From positions 25,015-89,014 of the forward strand of contig BFEA01001077.1 in assembly GCA_003427395.1 (NCBI GenBank): DNA of 64,000 nt. Direction: 5' to 3'. Under the pieces are notes generated by a model that was not told the origin of the DNA, made no database searches, and saw only the letters and a list, made by a program, of their open reading frames with translations. The position numbers and the translations under genes are program-made. This DNA comes from Chara braunii (Eukaryota > Streptophyta > Charophyceae > Charales > Characeae). Positions 9,461 through 19,293 of the stretch are shown in pieces (the first letter of the stretch is position 1; every line of letters begins with the position of its first letter).

Positions 9461-12415
9461 CTGAGAGGTACAACACAATGACCGGGACTCCGAAGGGGAG
9501 TCCGAGATGAGTGACAGGGAGGCAGATATCCAGGCCTGGCATGGGCTGGACCAGGCCCGCCGAAACCAACCGTTGGCAGGCCCTGTGGAGCGCGGGCCCG
9601 AGGTGAGTTCATGACAGCGGGGAGGCTGAGGCAAGGGCAGTTGCGCAGGCACTTGGGTTACATGTGGCGCGCTCTGAGAGAAGGGGAGGCTAGAGAATAC
9701 CCAAGTGCGGGGCAATGCGGAGAGGCAGCTAGGACGGTCTTGCTCGGGANCGGCCCCANGTGTGNGTATGAGGAGAGGTCAACNAACGAGAACAGAGAAG
9801 GTGTGATGTATGTGTGTTCAAAAAGGCGGACGTCAACAGGACTGCAGTGAGTGACGAGCCAGGGAAGTGACCGTAACGAGAGGTGCGTACAAGTGTGAGC
9901 GAAGCAGGACGTGAGCTTGCAGAAGGAGGCTGACGTCAACCGCTGCTCCCTGAACAGGGTGAACAGTGCCCTTCAAGAAAGGTTAATCCGCANGGCGTGG
10001 TGTANTTTGNTATTCAATCCNCTTGNNGCGCGCTGAGTATGGCTCGTNCCTNTCATGGACGCAGATNAGCAGNTCTTCNCTTGTACGTGGACTGTAGCTA
10101 CCAGCCAGTTAGTGAGTGACCAGCGAGAGGTCGAGTTGTGACTGTGCAGGGGAAAAAGAAAACACACGTGCGAACCTGAGAGTTGTTGTTGACATCAATG
10201 GGTATCTCGGCTTTCTCGCCTGTTGCCATGAGTCTGCGAAACCTGGTGAGAGGGGACCGGAAGTCAACTTGAGGTGATAAAGAGATCTGCATGGCTAGAT
10301 TAACTCGCGGACCAGCAAGTGTGTCTCAAGGACCAGCACGAGCAGATGCAGGGCCAGATTTTCGAGATGTTTACAGGTTGAAAAGGAGGGAGAGACGAGG
10401 TCATCGGACGACACGCGTGTGAGCAGGGCACGCCACCTTGCGAGATACGGTTGATGTCAACCGCAGTCACTGCGCTCAACCGTGGCTTCCAGTGTCTGTC
10501 AAACTGCAGCAAGTCTCTTATGTTGTGACTTAACCAGAAGAAAAGGGGTGTGTGGAGAGAATATACACGGGTGAGCAAGCGGCGAAGAGGAGAGAGGCTA
10601 GTGTGCGCAATATGGTTGACGTCACGTTTTATTCTCGCCGAAACGACAAGACTGATGTCTCCGCACGTTTTAGGCGGCAGCTCCGCTGTTCCTCTCTCGC
10701 CTCCATTGAAGTTCGGTCATGCGTTTACCTGCAGGAATCTTGTGAGGGGATGAACTGAGAGTGGGGACAACGATGGAGGCCTTTCTTTCAAGAGGGCTAA
10801 TGGTGTCATCGGTTTCCTGTCATCGTATTCTAGCGTGAAGAGCTCGTCGTTAACACACAGCAAGATTGAGGGAGAGAGGATGAGCATTAGTAACTGGTGC
10901 TAATTGCTAATCACGAGTAGTACACCCTTATGGCTAGGGCTGCTAGCAATGATTCGTAGCTAGGCGAGCCATCGAGAGTGAGTAGTACAGAGAGAAAGCT
11001 TAGAAGAGTAAGTGTGAGTGACAGGCACGAGTAAGAAACTTGAATGGTCGCGGGTCAAGGCGAGAAGGGTATCTTTGACCTCAATTTTTCTCTCCTGGAG
11101 TAATGATTAGCTCATGGGTGCCCAGGAGAGGGTGAGGCACGAACGGCAGTAACGGAGGGAAGAAGGCGAAGCATGGACTCGTTTTTTATCATGGTTGACA
11201 CCAGCCATCAGATCTAACAGTGTGAGTTGGACGGAAGGTGGGACCAAGCGTGCAAAGCTGACTGTGTACATCCGTTGTGTTTCTGTGTGACCTGGCCTGC
11301 CTCTGACGGGATAATCTTGCGATTGAACACAGACTGAGAAGGCTGGCTTGGGTACCTCATAACAACTAAGTATGTCGTAGGGTTAGGTCGTTTTAACACT
11401 ATTGATAGCTGACTGATTGTAGCCCTTCTGAGGCTTGACAGGGTTCGTCTCGATCGAGTTCTAAAGGGTTGTTATCGAAATAGGGAAAACGTCGAAAAGA
11501 AAACGATGGGCTATTCTTTAATAATGATGAATTAATGATGGAAGTATCGAATCAGCGTCTCCTTGTTCCATGCTTTGGTCGTGTGTTAATCCTTCTTGCA
11601 ACATTATAAGATTGAGTGAGCTGGATTCGGGGTTTTGTTTGTGATCCTCCAGTCGGAGAAGTTTCTGAAGACGCGGCTTCTTCGACTATTGATTAGTATG
11701 ATTGGTTCTCTTTCTTGCCCTTTGTTGGTTATCAAGTGTATTCGAGCTTGCAGCAAAACATTTATCTTATGATCAATGAGCAGACATAAGTCAGCCTTGA
11801 AGAAGGTTGCTTATCTCCTTGCCAAATACTTAATTGATGGAGATTAACAAAGCCCTTTCCATGAGTTCACTCTATATGGGAAGAGGAGTAGTGTGGAGCA
11901 GCTCAGTCTGAACTTACCCGGTTCTCGATAAACGAGCGGGTGATCTAAAACATAGTCGAACAAGCAGGAATTAATATTAACCCCTCCCCTGGTTATCAGC
12001 ATCTCTTGCAACAAATCTAAGAACAACCTTATTGAGAGCCGACGCTCAGCGTTACTCATGTTTTGTCTTGATGGTAGAGCATGGGAGCTAAGAGTAGCAA
12101 GTTTATTTCCCTACGTGAGGATACAGTCTTCCACCCCTTATTGGCCAGTAATTTGTGTCCTGAGGGCTGCACTTACCCCAGATGAGTCTCGGATCAGAAG
12201 TAAAAAAGAAATAGAAAAGAAGGGGAACTTGGATGCTGAGGTGGTTCTAGAGAAAAAGGGGGGGGAGGACGCAGATATTTTGGTAGTCGACGCTATTTGA
12301 ACTCATTGGGAGAGATCTCAGAGGTAAGTCGCTATAGACTCATCAAGGTAGGCTTAAGGAACTACCTATGCAACACTCAGTTATGTTCTCGCGGCCCAGT
12401 AAAGTCACGTGACGA

Positions 12416-12416
<1 letters not shown>

Positions 12417-12489
<73 letters not shown>
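12417..12489. repeat. (TA)n microsatellite in the 5' LTR
   Basis: TA repeat of about 73 bp with one TG interruption. The matching site in the 3' LTR (34026-34045) is only about 20 bp, so the tract changed length after insertion. Confidence 0.95.
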
Positions 12490-12491
<2 letters not shown>

Positions 12492-12777
12492 CTCATTAGC
12501 TACCCCTGTACCACTGAGGAGAGTTTCTGCACCTTTCAACCCAGCGCGTCGGAACCCGCTTGGCAGTCCCCGATTTGAGTTTCGCTGCTGGCAGGCGGCC
12601 TGCAGGTCGAGTAGCCCCTAAACGTCGGGCCATCAGGTGTTGGTTCCTACCTTGGAAGGTTCGGCAGCTGCCTGACTGTCTGAGGGCAATACTTGCGCTG
12701 GATGTAAGATTTAATCGGGACACTCGAGGTTTTGAGTTATTCGTTCCTTCAGCCCTGGGACGTGAAAGTAAGAAAAC

Positions 12778-13023
12778 ATGAAGAAAGAGGAAGTCCTAGT
12801 GGTAAAGGGTGGAGTAGTTATGGAAAACAGAGGTAATTGAGAGGACGGTGATATTCTGTGGATGGAAGGCTAAAAAATGACATTGAGGGAATGTGCAATC
12901 CAGAGAGTTCAGGGAGAGAGGTATATCGAATACGTTTCCTATTTTTATAGTCGAGATGGTAAGCTGCACAGCATCGGCTCTTCACTAGAGACAGTGGAGC
13001 AAGCCAAAGCAAAGCTCAGGTAA
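12778..13023 (+). pseudogene. LTR ORF-C (5' copy, two stops)
   Basis: An 81-codon frame beginning MKKEEVLVVKGGVVMENRG and ending at TAA 13021-13023. It has two premature stops here (after ENRGN and after WMEG) where the 3' LTR copy reads Trp and Leu. The 3' copy has a different stop. Same length and frame in both LTRs suggest a real small protein with a segment 'ERYIEYVSYFYSRDGKLHSI'. No family is recognised; the YIEYVSYF pattern faintly echoes the ORF-D family. Confidence 0.5.
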
Positions 13024-13099
13024 CTGCAAAATGTGTCCCAGCTTTTACTATTAGTAGCCCCTGTTGCCGAATATCGCTCAGTACCCCGTTCCCTGTTCA

Positions 13100-13665
13100 A
13101 CGTATCTCGTAATCAGCAAGTGAAAAAGACAATCAGCTTCCTGACCGACATGTAGTTATCAATCCGGTTTCAGATCAGTGTTCAGAAATCTGTTTTCAGA
13201 AATCAATTTTCGGCGATTATCCAAGTCAGTTTTCAATAGTCATTCAAATCGAATCGTCAGCTTTTGACTAGCATTTAATTAATCCATAATCAGCAACCTG
13301 ACTGCTCAACTCGTACTTGATCAGCCGGCATCTCAGGAAGTGCTTAGTCCTTCCTTTTCCAATCGGCATTTAATCAGGGATATTCGGTTCTAGATCAGGA
13401 GTTAACCAGCAGTCAGCAGACAATTGATTGGCGCTCGATCAGTGCTCGGTTAACGATCTCAGCGGTATTCAACCTTCACAGTTAGCTATCAACCAGCAAC
13501 GAGGAAACGTCAATCAGAGCAGCACTTCAGAACGGTAATCGGAATAGCGACTCTCAGCAAGTAATCAGTTCTCTAATCTGCAATCAACCAATATTTTATC
13601 AGCAATCAGTTCAACAAACTAGATCAACAATTAAGTCAGAATTTATCAGCATATATCAGACATCT
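13100..13665 (+). promoter_or_regulatory. ATCAG-rich leader upstream of ORF-D
   Basis: A G-poor stretch containing 14 ATCAG pentamers in about 580 bp (fewer than one expected by chance), plus many TCAG, TCAA and AACCAG variants. It ends at the ORF-D start codon. The same leader, with the same motif richness, precedes ORF-D in the 3' LTR (34660-35225). It looks like a low-structure untranslated leader or a bank of protein-binding sites. The role is inference. Confidence 0.5.
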
Positions 13666-13670
13666 TTTTC

Positions 13671-14375
13671 ATGAGTACAGTTGAATCCTTTCGAGTCAGC
13701 GAGTCAGTGCTGGCCAATCTCAATCAGATTTCATGCAAGGAGGCATTCTGTTATCAGTATGCTAGTGTCATTGGTTTCAGACAAGGGGATCTGTCAATCT
13801 TCGTTATCCAGACCAGTTTTGTTGATGGCACTGTCCTCGATCTGAGGCCCTATCTGAAGAAGGACAAAGAGGCCCATGAGCATTTTGATGCAGTGTGGAT
13901 CTCCGCCACGAGGTATCTCGAGCAGAAGGAGAGAGAAATCGATGAGAGCGGCATCAAATTGATCCGCAACTTTGGGCCCAAACATTATACGGACTACCCT
14001 AAGCCTCCCGTTCCTTTCCTTCTCACAGATGGCAAGAGTTGGCTTGATATGATCGGCTTGGCAAACAGGTATATCTCTCCAGTAGTGATCGACATTGAGG
14101 AACTGACTGAGCCCACTGAGTATCCCTACCTCAGACGAGGAGCCTTTTCAGTGGACGGGTTGCCCACATTGTGTGGGAGGAGTTTTGCTCCATGGTTAAC
14201 TTCCGTGTCATGTATCTCGGATGATCATGTTCAGAGCTTGCTGGCTTCAGGTGGCTTTTTGTCACGAGGCCTCAATCCTAGACTGTACACGGGCGTGGGT
14301 CACAGCATCAGAGACGAACAGCAAGATGAAAGATTGAGAGGGAGACTTCCTAGAGGGATGAGTGAGAACTCATGA
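13671..14375 (+). pseudogene. LTR ORF-D (5' copy, frameshifted)
   Basis: It opens MSTVESFRVSESVL, then FRQGDLSIFVIQTSFVDG, LRPYLKKDKEAHEHF and YLEQKEREIDESG. The order of conserved positions (an aromatic/hydrophobic strand, Asp-x3-Tyr, a Lys/Glu helix, then 'DG.SWLDMI') matches the small ORFs at 15168-17059. A 2-bp TG insertion near 14171 shifts the frame after about residue 165, so only the 3' LTR copy is whole. Predicted soluble; no known domain. It lies about 440 bp before the LTR end, so one family sits on both sides of the primer binding site. Confidence 0.6.
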
Positions 14376-14624
14376 GATGTGTTGACCATGCTTGCTTATG
14401 TGTACTTTCTAAGATTATTATGAGTTATCATTCTTCCCTCATTCATCTTGCCTTTGCCTTGAGTCAGTCAGTCTTGATCTCCTCCTTGACATTGCTTGAT
14501 GGTTATGTTTCTCTTCTGTTGATCGTGTCACAGTTCTCAAATTCTTAAATTGGTATCTCGATACACACACGGCATATTTGTCTTAATTATTATTATTTGC
14601 TTTATCATTGTTATTCCGGATCAC

Positions 14625-14630
14625 AATAAA
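14625..14630 (+). terminator. poly(A) signal candidate in the 5' LTR
   Basis: AATAAA lies about 190 bp before the LTR end, the expected zone. In the 3' LTR the hexamer has changed to AATCAA (near 36186), which may weaken 3' processing in this copy. Confidence 0.45.
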
Positions 14631-14822
14631 ATATTCCTAAAACCGGGGTCCGGCGAAGATCGTAATTGAAGGGTCTCGCTCGAAGCCGGACACACACAAC
14701 AGGAAGGGATTTGCATTAATTAATTTTATTTTATTATTGCAACCAACAACAAAATCCTGCGTGACAGCCTGTTGATTTTCTGGTCGTCCAAAGTGGCCTG
14801 GTTGGAAAAGGTGCGACAAAAA

Positions 14823-14840
14823 TGGCGCCGTAGCCAGGGA
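14823..14840 (+). promoter_or_regulatory. primer binding site
   Basis: TGGCGCCGTAGCCAGGGA begins four bases after the 5' LTR end. From memory it closely matches the tRNA-Asp-complementary site (TGGCGCCGTTGCCGGGGA) of plant Athila-type elements, with two differences. It fixes the 5' LTR boundary and the direction of the element. Confidence 0.8.
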
Positions 14841-15167
14841 CATGAAAATTTTTTCGTGTCCGGAACGAGCCTGGGTCATTATCATCATCTTTGAGCTTTG
14901 ATTAGTGCGTGAGAACTGTTGACAATATTGTGAGCTTTATATTAATTTTATTATTCTCATTGGGTCTCGATTCTCTTGGGGGTCACAACTGCTAACTATG
15001 TGTTTATTTATTCCTTATGTGAGGTACCACACTGGAATGGAGAAGGAGATTGATACTATTGTCTGAGAGAATCGGACTTGAATTCAGGTATGCCTCATGA
15101 GCCTATGATGTCCCTTGCACACTGAGAAGAGAAAGGAAGAATCAAGAGCTCGGGGATTTCATCAAGA

Positions 15168-15446
15168 ATGCTAACTTCAGATGCATTGAGAGAACTTTCG
15201 AGAGTAACTACCAAAGGAATATTCCCCTATCCGTATGAGCATTGTTGGGTCTACCGTTCAGGCAATTCGGCCATCAGCGTAGTGCTGACTCACTTTTTGG
15301 AGGGAGTTATTTATGATATTTGTCCCTATGTCGAGAAGGGAGACTGTGACGATGGTGAGATCTTCAACTGGCTATGGGAAATTGCAATCCAGTCTCTTTA
15401 TGATGAGAAGGCAGAATTAATTAAGCAGAAGAAGAAAGTGGAGTGA
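15168..15446 (+). CDS. pre-gag small ORF 1
   Basis: A 92-codon ORF starting MLTSDALRELSRVTTKGIF, followed by FPYPYEHCWVYRSGN, HFLEGVIYDICPYVEKGD and a Lys-rich end. It shares the family pattern of an FPY strand, a hydrophobic strand with 'YDI.PYV' and a Trp-containing helix. A related C-terminal half seems to follow in another frame (to about 15570), so it may be a truncated family member. It is the first ORF after the primer binding site. Unknown function; no transmembrane or zinc motifs. Confidence 0.5.
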   Translation: MLTSDALRELSRVTTKGIFPYPYEHCWVYRSGNSAISVVLTHFLEGVIYDICPYVEKGDCDDGEIFNWLWEIAIQSLYDEKAELIKQKKKVE

Positions 15447-15570
15447 AGTTTAATGTCAGTGACATATGAGACTGTTCTAATCCCTCTGATACCTAACAGT
15501 TATTGTGATGGGACTAACAGACTACCGATAATCAATGTGGTATTGACAAGGGAGAAAAGAAACGGCGATC

Positions 15571-16059
15571 ATGAGAACTAAAGAGATTTCAGCAGAAGAA
15601 ATCAGACAGAGAAGACAGAAATTCGGCAGAGGTTCAAACCCGAGTCAGGAGGAAGTTGAGTGTCTCCTTAAGTCACTGAACATTCTAAGTAAGAGAGGGG
15701 TGTTCCCATATGAGGTTGTCATATATGAGATAGTCGAGAGCGGATGGGAGCAGGAACGATTATACATACGGACATTCTATTTCACGAAACTAGACGTGTA
15801 TGATGTGAAAATTTATGTCCCAAAGGAGAGAAGTGTTGAAGCAGTATATGGGAGATGCTGGGGATTTGCTGAGGAAGTGAAACTGAGAGAGAAAGAGAGA
15901 TTTGAGAGGGAAAATAAAAATTTTACAGGATCTACTCGATTTACTATCTTTGAGGGATTTTCAGCTCCTCCACTGACTGATATAAATTTGCCAAAAGATA
16001 ATTGGTCTGCAGTGATTGAGTTTGCTTTGAAAGTGAAACGAGATCAAAGAGTCAGATGA
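15571..16059 (+). CDS. pre-gag small ORF 2 (most complete family member)
   Basis: A 162-codon intact ORF starting MRTKEISAEEIRQRRQKF. Key segments: GVFPYEVVIYEIVESG (about residues 45-60), LYIRTFYFTKLDVYDVKIYV (about 67-86), a charged helix around KLREKERFERE, then FTIFEGFSAPP and LPKDNWSAVIEFALKVKRD. The same order recurs in the next two ORFs and in LTR ORF-D. Its TGA stop overlaps the next start in an ATGA arrangement. Mixed strands and amphipathic helices suggest a compact soluble alpha/beta protein. Unknown function; its place before gag recalls the extra ORF1 of Ogre-type elements, with which I cannot show homology. Confidence 0.6.
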   Translation: MRTKEISAEEIRQRRQKFGRGSNPSQEEVECLLKSLNILSKRGVFPYEVVIYEIVESGWEQERLYIRTFYFTKLDVYDVKIYVPKERSVEAVYGRCWGFAEEVKLREKERFERENKNFTGSTRFTIFEGFSAPPLTDINLPKDNWSAVIEFALKVKRDQRVR

Positions 16060-16549
16060 GTCGACGTTATGTGCCCTTAAGAGAGAAACCTAAACTTAGA
16101 CTGATAAGAGGTCATGGAGGGTTGAGTAAGATTGAATCAGACAAACTGTTATATTCTTTCAATTCTATAACGAGCAGAGCTATAATTCCCTCTGTGATTG
16201 TGGGGTATGAGGCCATAAAGAAATCAGGGCGAGAACAAGACAGCCTGTATGTTCTTATTAGTTATTTTATTGATCTCGATGAGTATGATATTGAGATTTA
16301 TGTGCCAGAACAAAGATTTGAAGAATGCAGAAAAGGTGTGTGTTGGCAACGAGCGTCGGATCTTATGCATGATGAGAAAAGAAGATAAGAGCGAGAGGGA
16401 AGAAACTTCTCTTTTAGTACCTACGTCAGACCTTTTGTTGGAATACCATCTTCACCTATTGAGGGATTCACATTCCCAATAGATAATTGGTATGCCATGA
16501 TAAAGCTTGCATGGAAAGTGAAAAGGGTCCAAGAAGAATACTCTCTGTA
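16056..16549 (+). pseudogene. pre-gag small ORF 3 (frameshifted)
   Basis: It begins MSRRYVPLREKPKLRLIRG at an ATG overlapping the previous stop. It carries RAIIPSVIVGYEAIKKSG and LYVLISYFIDLDEYDIEIYV, nearly the same motif string as ORF 2. The original frame stops at 16388, but the family's C-terminal part (IEGFTFPIDNWYAMIKLAW) continues in another frame to TAG 16547-16549, so an indel near 16385 broke it. The restored length would be about that of ORF 2. Confidence 0.55.
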
Positions 16550-17059
16550 GCCAGGATAACTACTGTGAGAGGTACACTCTATGAGGTGATAGGGTGTGAT
16601 AATCCTTTTGTGATCTTGAGGTATGAGACCTGTGTGAGAGGGTCTATAATATTTCATATCCCAGTGGTCAAATTCCTGAGTACTGGCAGCCTGGACATAC
16701 GGATTTATGTACCAGCAGGCCTAGAAAAGGAAGATGATTACTTGAAGTGTCAGACATGTGCTTACATTAGTCTCATAAGAACCAAGGAGTGGCTTGAGAA
16801 GTTAAAGAGAAAGGTAACCTGGGGAAAGGAAGTAAGACAATTTGAAAGGCTCCCTAAGTTCACAATTACTAAGGGATTTGAAGGCAGGAGAGATTGGATG
16901 TCTCTGCTGGAAGCTATTGCTGAGATTCGTAGAGCAAGAGAAAAAGATTCCACCGTAATGATAAAATCCATACTTTTTAGTACCTTTGAACACAGATTCG
17001 AGATTCTTGATTATGTCCAACCTGAGATCTACCTTTCAGATATTGTTAATGATGTTTAG
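16487..17059 (+). CDS. pre-gag small ORF 4
   Basis: An open frame of up to 190 codons. Its likely start is the ATG at 16487 or the MESEKGPRRILSV methionine slightly further in, both overlapping the tail of ORF 3. Family segments are IIFHIPVVKFLSTGSLDIRI followed by YVP, a basic helix (EWLEKLKRKVTWGKEVRQFE) and FTITKGFEGRRDWMSLLEAI. It has an extra C-terminal 30 residues or so. TAG at 17057-17059 is two bases before the next ATG. Unknown function. Confidence 0.5.
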   Translation: MVCHDKACMESEKGPRRILSVARITTVRGTLYEVIGCDNPFVILRYETCVRGSIIFHIPVVKFLSTGSLDIRIYVPAGLEKEDDYLKCQTCAYISLIRTKEWLEKLKRKVTWGKEVRQFERLPKFTITKGFEGRRDWMSLLEAIAEIRRAREKDSTVMIKSILFSTFEHRFEILDYVQPEIYLSDIVNDV

Positions 17060-17061
17060 CA

Positions 17062-17621
17062 ATGCCCAGCTTGACTGAACAGCTCATACTAGGAGTTTTG
17101 TTGGAAGGTAGAATAATCAAGGTAGAGGGGACTCTTCGGATCTCTGACAGAAATCTTTCTACCTTGGATGAGCTAAAGTTTTTGCAGTCTTTCTTTGATC
17201 CTATGAAAGATTCCGCCTTGAGAATTGTCACTGACCAGACTGATATAAGCTATCTGTTAAAGGTGGTGAAAGTGGTACTATTGAGAGAGTATGATATCAC
17301 ACTTCTCGGGAACGGGTCTCTCTTGCGAGAAGGATTCATTGTGGGTCGTAAACGATGCAATTTGATTATGAGATTATGGACCTGACTCGATACTTTATGA
17401 TTCGGGGTACTATAAAAGGGTATGATAGAAGATTGGGTAGAGATGATGAGAGAGAATTGATTAAAGATTACATTGGAAGGCTGAGAAGAATTGCACTGCC
17501 CTTGATCACTACCCAATCTATTATTGCTTATACTTTACATGTACAAAACTCTCAAGGGGTAGAACGGACAAGAGAAGAGAGAAACGAGTCTGTATCCCTT
17601 GCAAGAAGAGTGAGAGATTGA
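17062..17621 (+). pseudogene. pre-gag small ORF 5 (two overlapping frames)
   Basis: The first frame (17062-17385, MPSLTEQLILGVLLEG) ends in LREYDITLLGNGSL, echoing the 'LDEYDIEIYV' motif of its neighbours. The second (17355-17621) overlaps by 31 bp, begins MQFDYEIMDLTRYFMIRG and ends in a basic Arg/Glu tail about 60 bp before gag. This is either one frameshifted, diverged family member or two short overlapping ORFs; I favour the former. Confidence 0.4.
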
Positions 17622-17682
17622 AAGGCAAAGAAGAAAATGACAAGAGTAACAGGAAGAGAGAAGAGAATATCCGAAAAAATCT

Positions 17683-18873
17683 ATGGTCAAGATGGCAGGG
17701 CGAGGAAGACCGAGTTCTTCTGCAGGGACCAATGAGGAGGCCTTGGTCGGGGTTATACGGGAACTGGTCGATAGCGTAGACACTATAAAAGGAGAGTCAG
17801 ATATTAAAAGAGCAAAGAGGCTAGATGAGAGGATTTCATGTTTCAGAGGTCCCCAGGTTAATGACTTATTGGACGAGTATGAGTTATTTGGACTCAGTTA
17901 TGGCTGGACAGGCAAGCAACGACTTAAGCACCTTCTATCTTATTGTGATACTGACTCAAGACTGACAGTTCAGGAATTGATGGAAGGGGCCACTACCTGG
18001 GAAGAGGTCAAGGAGAGACTAAGAAAGAAATTTGAGAAAGATTCAGTTCCAATAATAACTAAGGACTTACTCAACATCACAAGAACTAAATATGACACTT
18101 TCAATGTTTTTCTTCAGACCTTTATCCGAACAGCAAGAAGAATCTCATATTTGGATGAAGCTCACAGATGCCATATATTTTTGACAAATTTTACTGACAC
18201 TGAAAAGCAAGCAGTTTTTAATCAAGCTCAGCACTATCTTCTCATATGTGATGAAATAGTTGCAATTATAAGAACTCTACCTACTGTCTCTCATAAGAAA
18301 TGGTCACTGGATCAGATCAGTACTTTGGCCAAGGACGAAGAGACTGAGAATGGAATGAATAGAGGAAGCAATCTGACTGCTGAGAATATTCTTCAACAGG
18401 TAATGACTAACTTCATGCCTGCAAGGCCTGAAACGCATGTTGTGGATGACAGGGGAAAGAAGAAGGTTGAAAGTGAAGAGGATGACGACGATGATGATAA
18501 TGAGGGCTATGGTAAGAAAGGAGATTCTTCCAGATCCAAAAAGAGTGGGAAGAATGGTGATGAAAAAAACAGAGAAAGGAGAAAATACGATGAGCGTCCT
18601 AAGATAAGTTTTACCTGCCACTACTGTGGTGAAGGGGTTCATACTACTACTTATTGCAAGCCTCTTGAGGAGGATGTAAGGAGTGGGGTGGCAAAGAAAG
18701 ATGAAATGGGTCATGTCTCTCATAGTTCATGGAATAAGTTTGACCCCAGACATCCAGGAGGTATGAGGCTTCTTGTTCTTAAACATGATGAGAAGATGAA
18801 GATTAAGAAGAAGAGAAAGGTCAATGTAAATGTTTATTTTCTCATTGAAGAATTGCCTAATGAGTTAGTATAG
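17683..18873 (+). CDS. gag (capsid/nucleocapsid) of the giant element
   Basis: A 396-codon intact ORF starting MVKMAGRGRPSSS (the second Met, at 17692, is also possible). The N-terminal two thirds is helical and capsid-like (for example WTGKQRLKHLLSYC, TWEEVKERLRKKFEKD, VFLQTFIRTARRISYL), as in Ty3-type gag. An acidic run (SEEDDDDDDNEG) and a Lys-rich linker follow. A CCHC knuckle, CHYCGEGVHTTTYC (about 18616-18657), would bind the genomic RNA. The ORF ends in TAG followed by GGA; the same frame stays open beyond it toward protease. Confidence 0.8.
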   Translation: MVKMAGRGRPSSSAGTNEEALVGVIRELVDSVDTIKGESDIKRAKRLDERISCFRGPQVNDLLDEYELFGLSYGWTGKQRLKHLLSYCDTDSRLTVQELMEGATTWEEVKERLRKKFEKDSVPIITKDLLNITRTKYDTFNVFLQTFIRTARRISYLDEAHRCHIFLTNFTDTEKQAVFNQAQHYLLICDEIVAIIRTLPTVSHKKWSLDQISTLAKDEETENGMNRGSNLTAENILQQVMTNFMPARPETHVVDDRGKKKVESEEDDDDDDNEGYGKKGDSSRSKKSGKNGDEKNRERRKYDERPKISFTCHYCGEGVHTTTYCKPLEEDVRSGVAKKDEMGHVSHSSWNKFDPRHPGGMRLLVLKHDEKMKIKKKRKVNVNVYFLIEELPNELV

Positions 18874-18909
18874 GGAGCAAGTGATTCTCATACTACGGTT
18901 GGACTGTCT

Positions 18910-19245
18910 GTGCAATCTCTAACATTGGCTGAATGCGAGCCTAGTGAGGCTTTTACAAGTGAGCCTCCACTAGAAGGAAATCCTACTTTTCATAATTTTT
19001 CTGAATTAGAAGAGTCTTCTTCCGAGAAGATGGTTCGCTTTCTAGCTAACATGGTGTCATTTCATGACGATTTATCCCCCGAACTCGTTATGGAACCTAG
19101 TGTCAGGATTAGTGAAGTGAGGAACCACCAAAACCGTATGACGCCTCAAATGATAGAAGAAAAGAAAAGAAAGAAGGCTGAGGAGTCACTTATTAACATC
19201 CTTGATGACCGTGAACAGGAACGCCCACAAGAAAAGAATGAATAG
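18910..19245 (+). CDS. gag-protease linker ORF
   Basis: A 111-codon stretch in the same frame as gag and protease, bounded by TAG at 18871-18873 and TAG at 19243-19245. It is acidic and rich in Ser, Glu and Lys, with a Lys-rich helix (MIEEKKRKKAEESL) and no recognised domain. It is probably the N-terminal spacer of the pol polyprotein rather than a separate gene. Confidence 0.45.
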   Translation: MQSLTLAECEPSEAFTSEPPLEGNPTFHNFSELEESSSEKMVRFLANMVSFHDDLSPELVMEPSVRISEVRNHQNRMTPQMIEEKKRKKAEESLINILDDREQERPQEKNE

Positions 19246-19293
19246 GGGAGAAAGATAAAATTTATTCTCAAGAGTGACCTGGATGATGGGACA

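Larger units (their letters stand above)
8728..14818 (+). repeat. 5' LTR of the giant element (6.09 kb)
   Basis: It begins TGTGATCGC and ends GTGCGACA. It matches the 3' LTR along its length apart from indels, a MITE in the 3' copy and a longer TA microsatellite here. A TATA box lies about 265 bp in, and AATAAA about 190 bp before the end. The promoter part (U3) would thus be short and R-U5 nearly 6 kb. It contains ORF-A, ORF-C, the ATCAG-rich leader and ORF-D. Single Ns at 9750-10075 sit in otherwise conserved sequence and probably mark collapsed copies. Candidate further small ORFs conserved in both LTRs (for example 12058-12300) are too weak to call separately. Confidence 0.85.

Noticed and set aside
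11844-12059. Minus-strand ORF conserved in both LTRs (also 33452-33667)
   Set aside because: Conservation follows from LTR identity, and there is no sign of coding constraint or a promoter in that direction.
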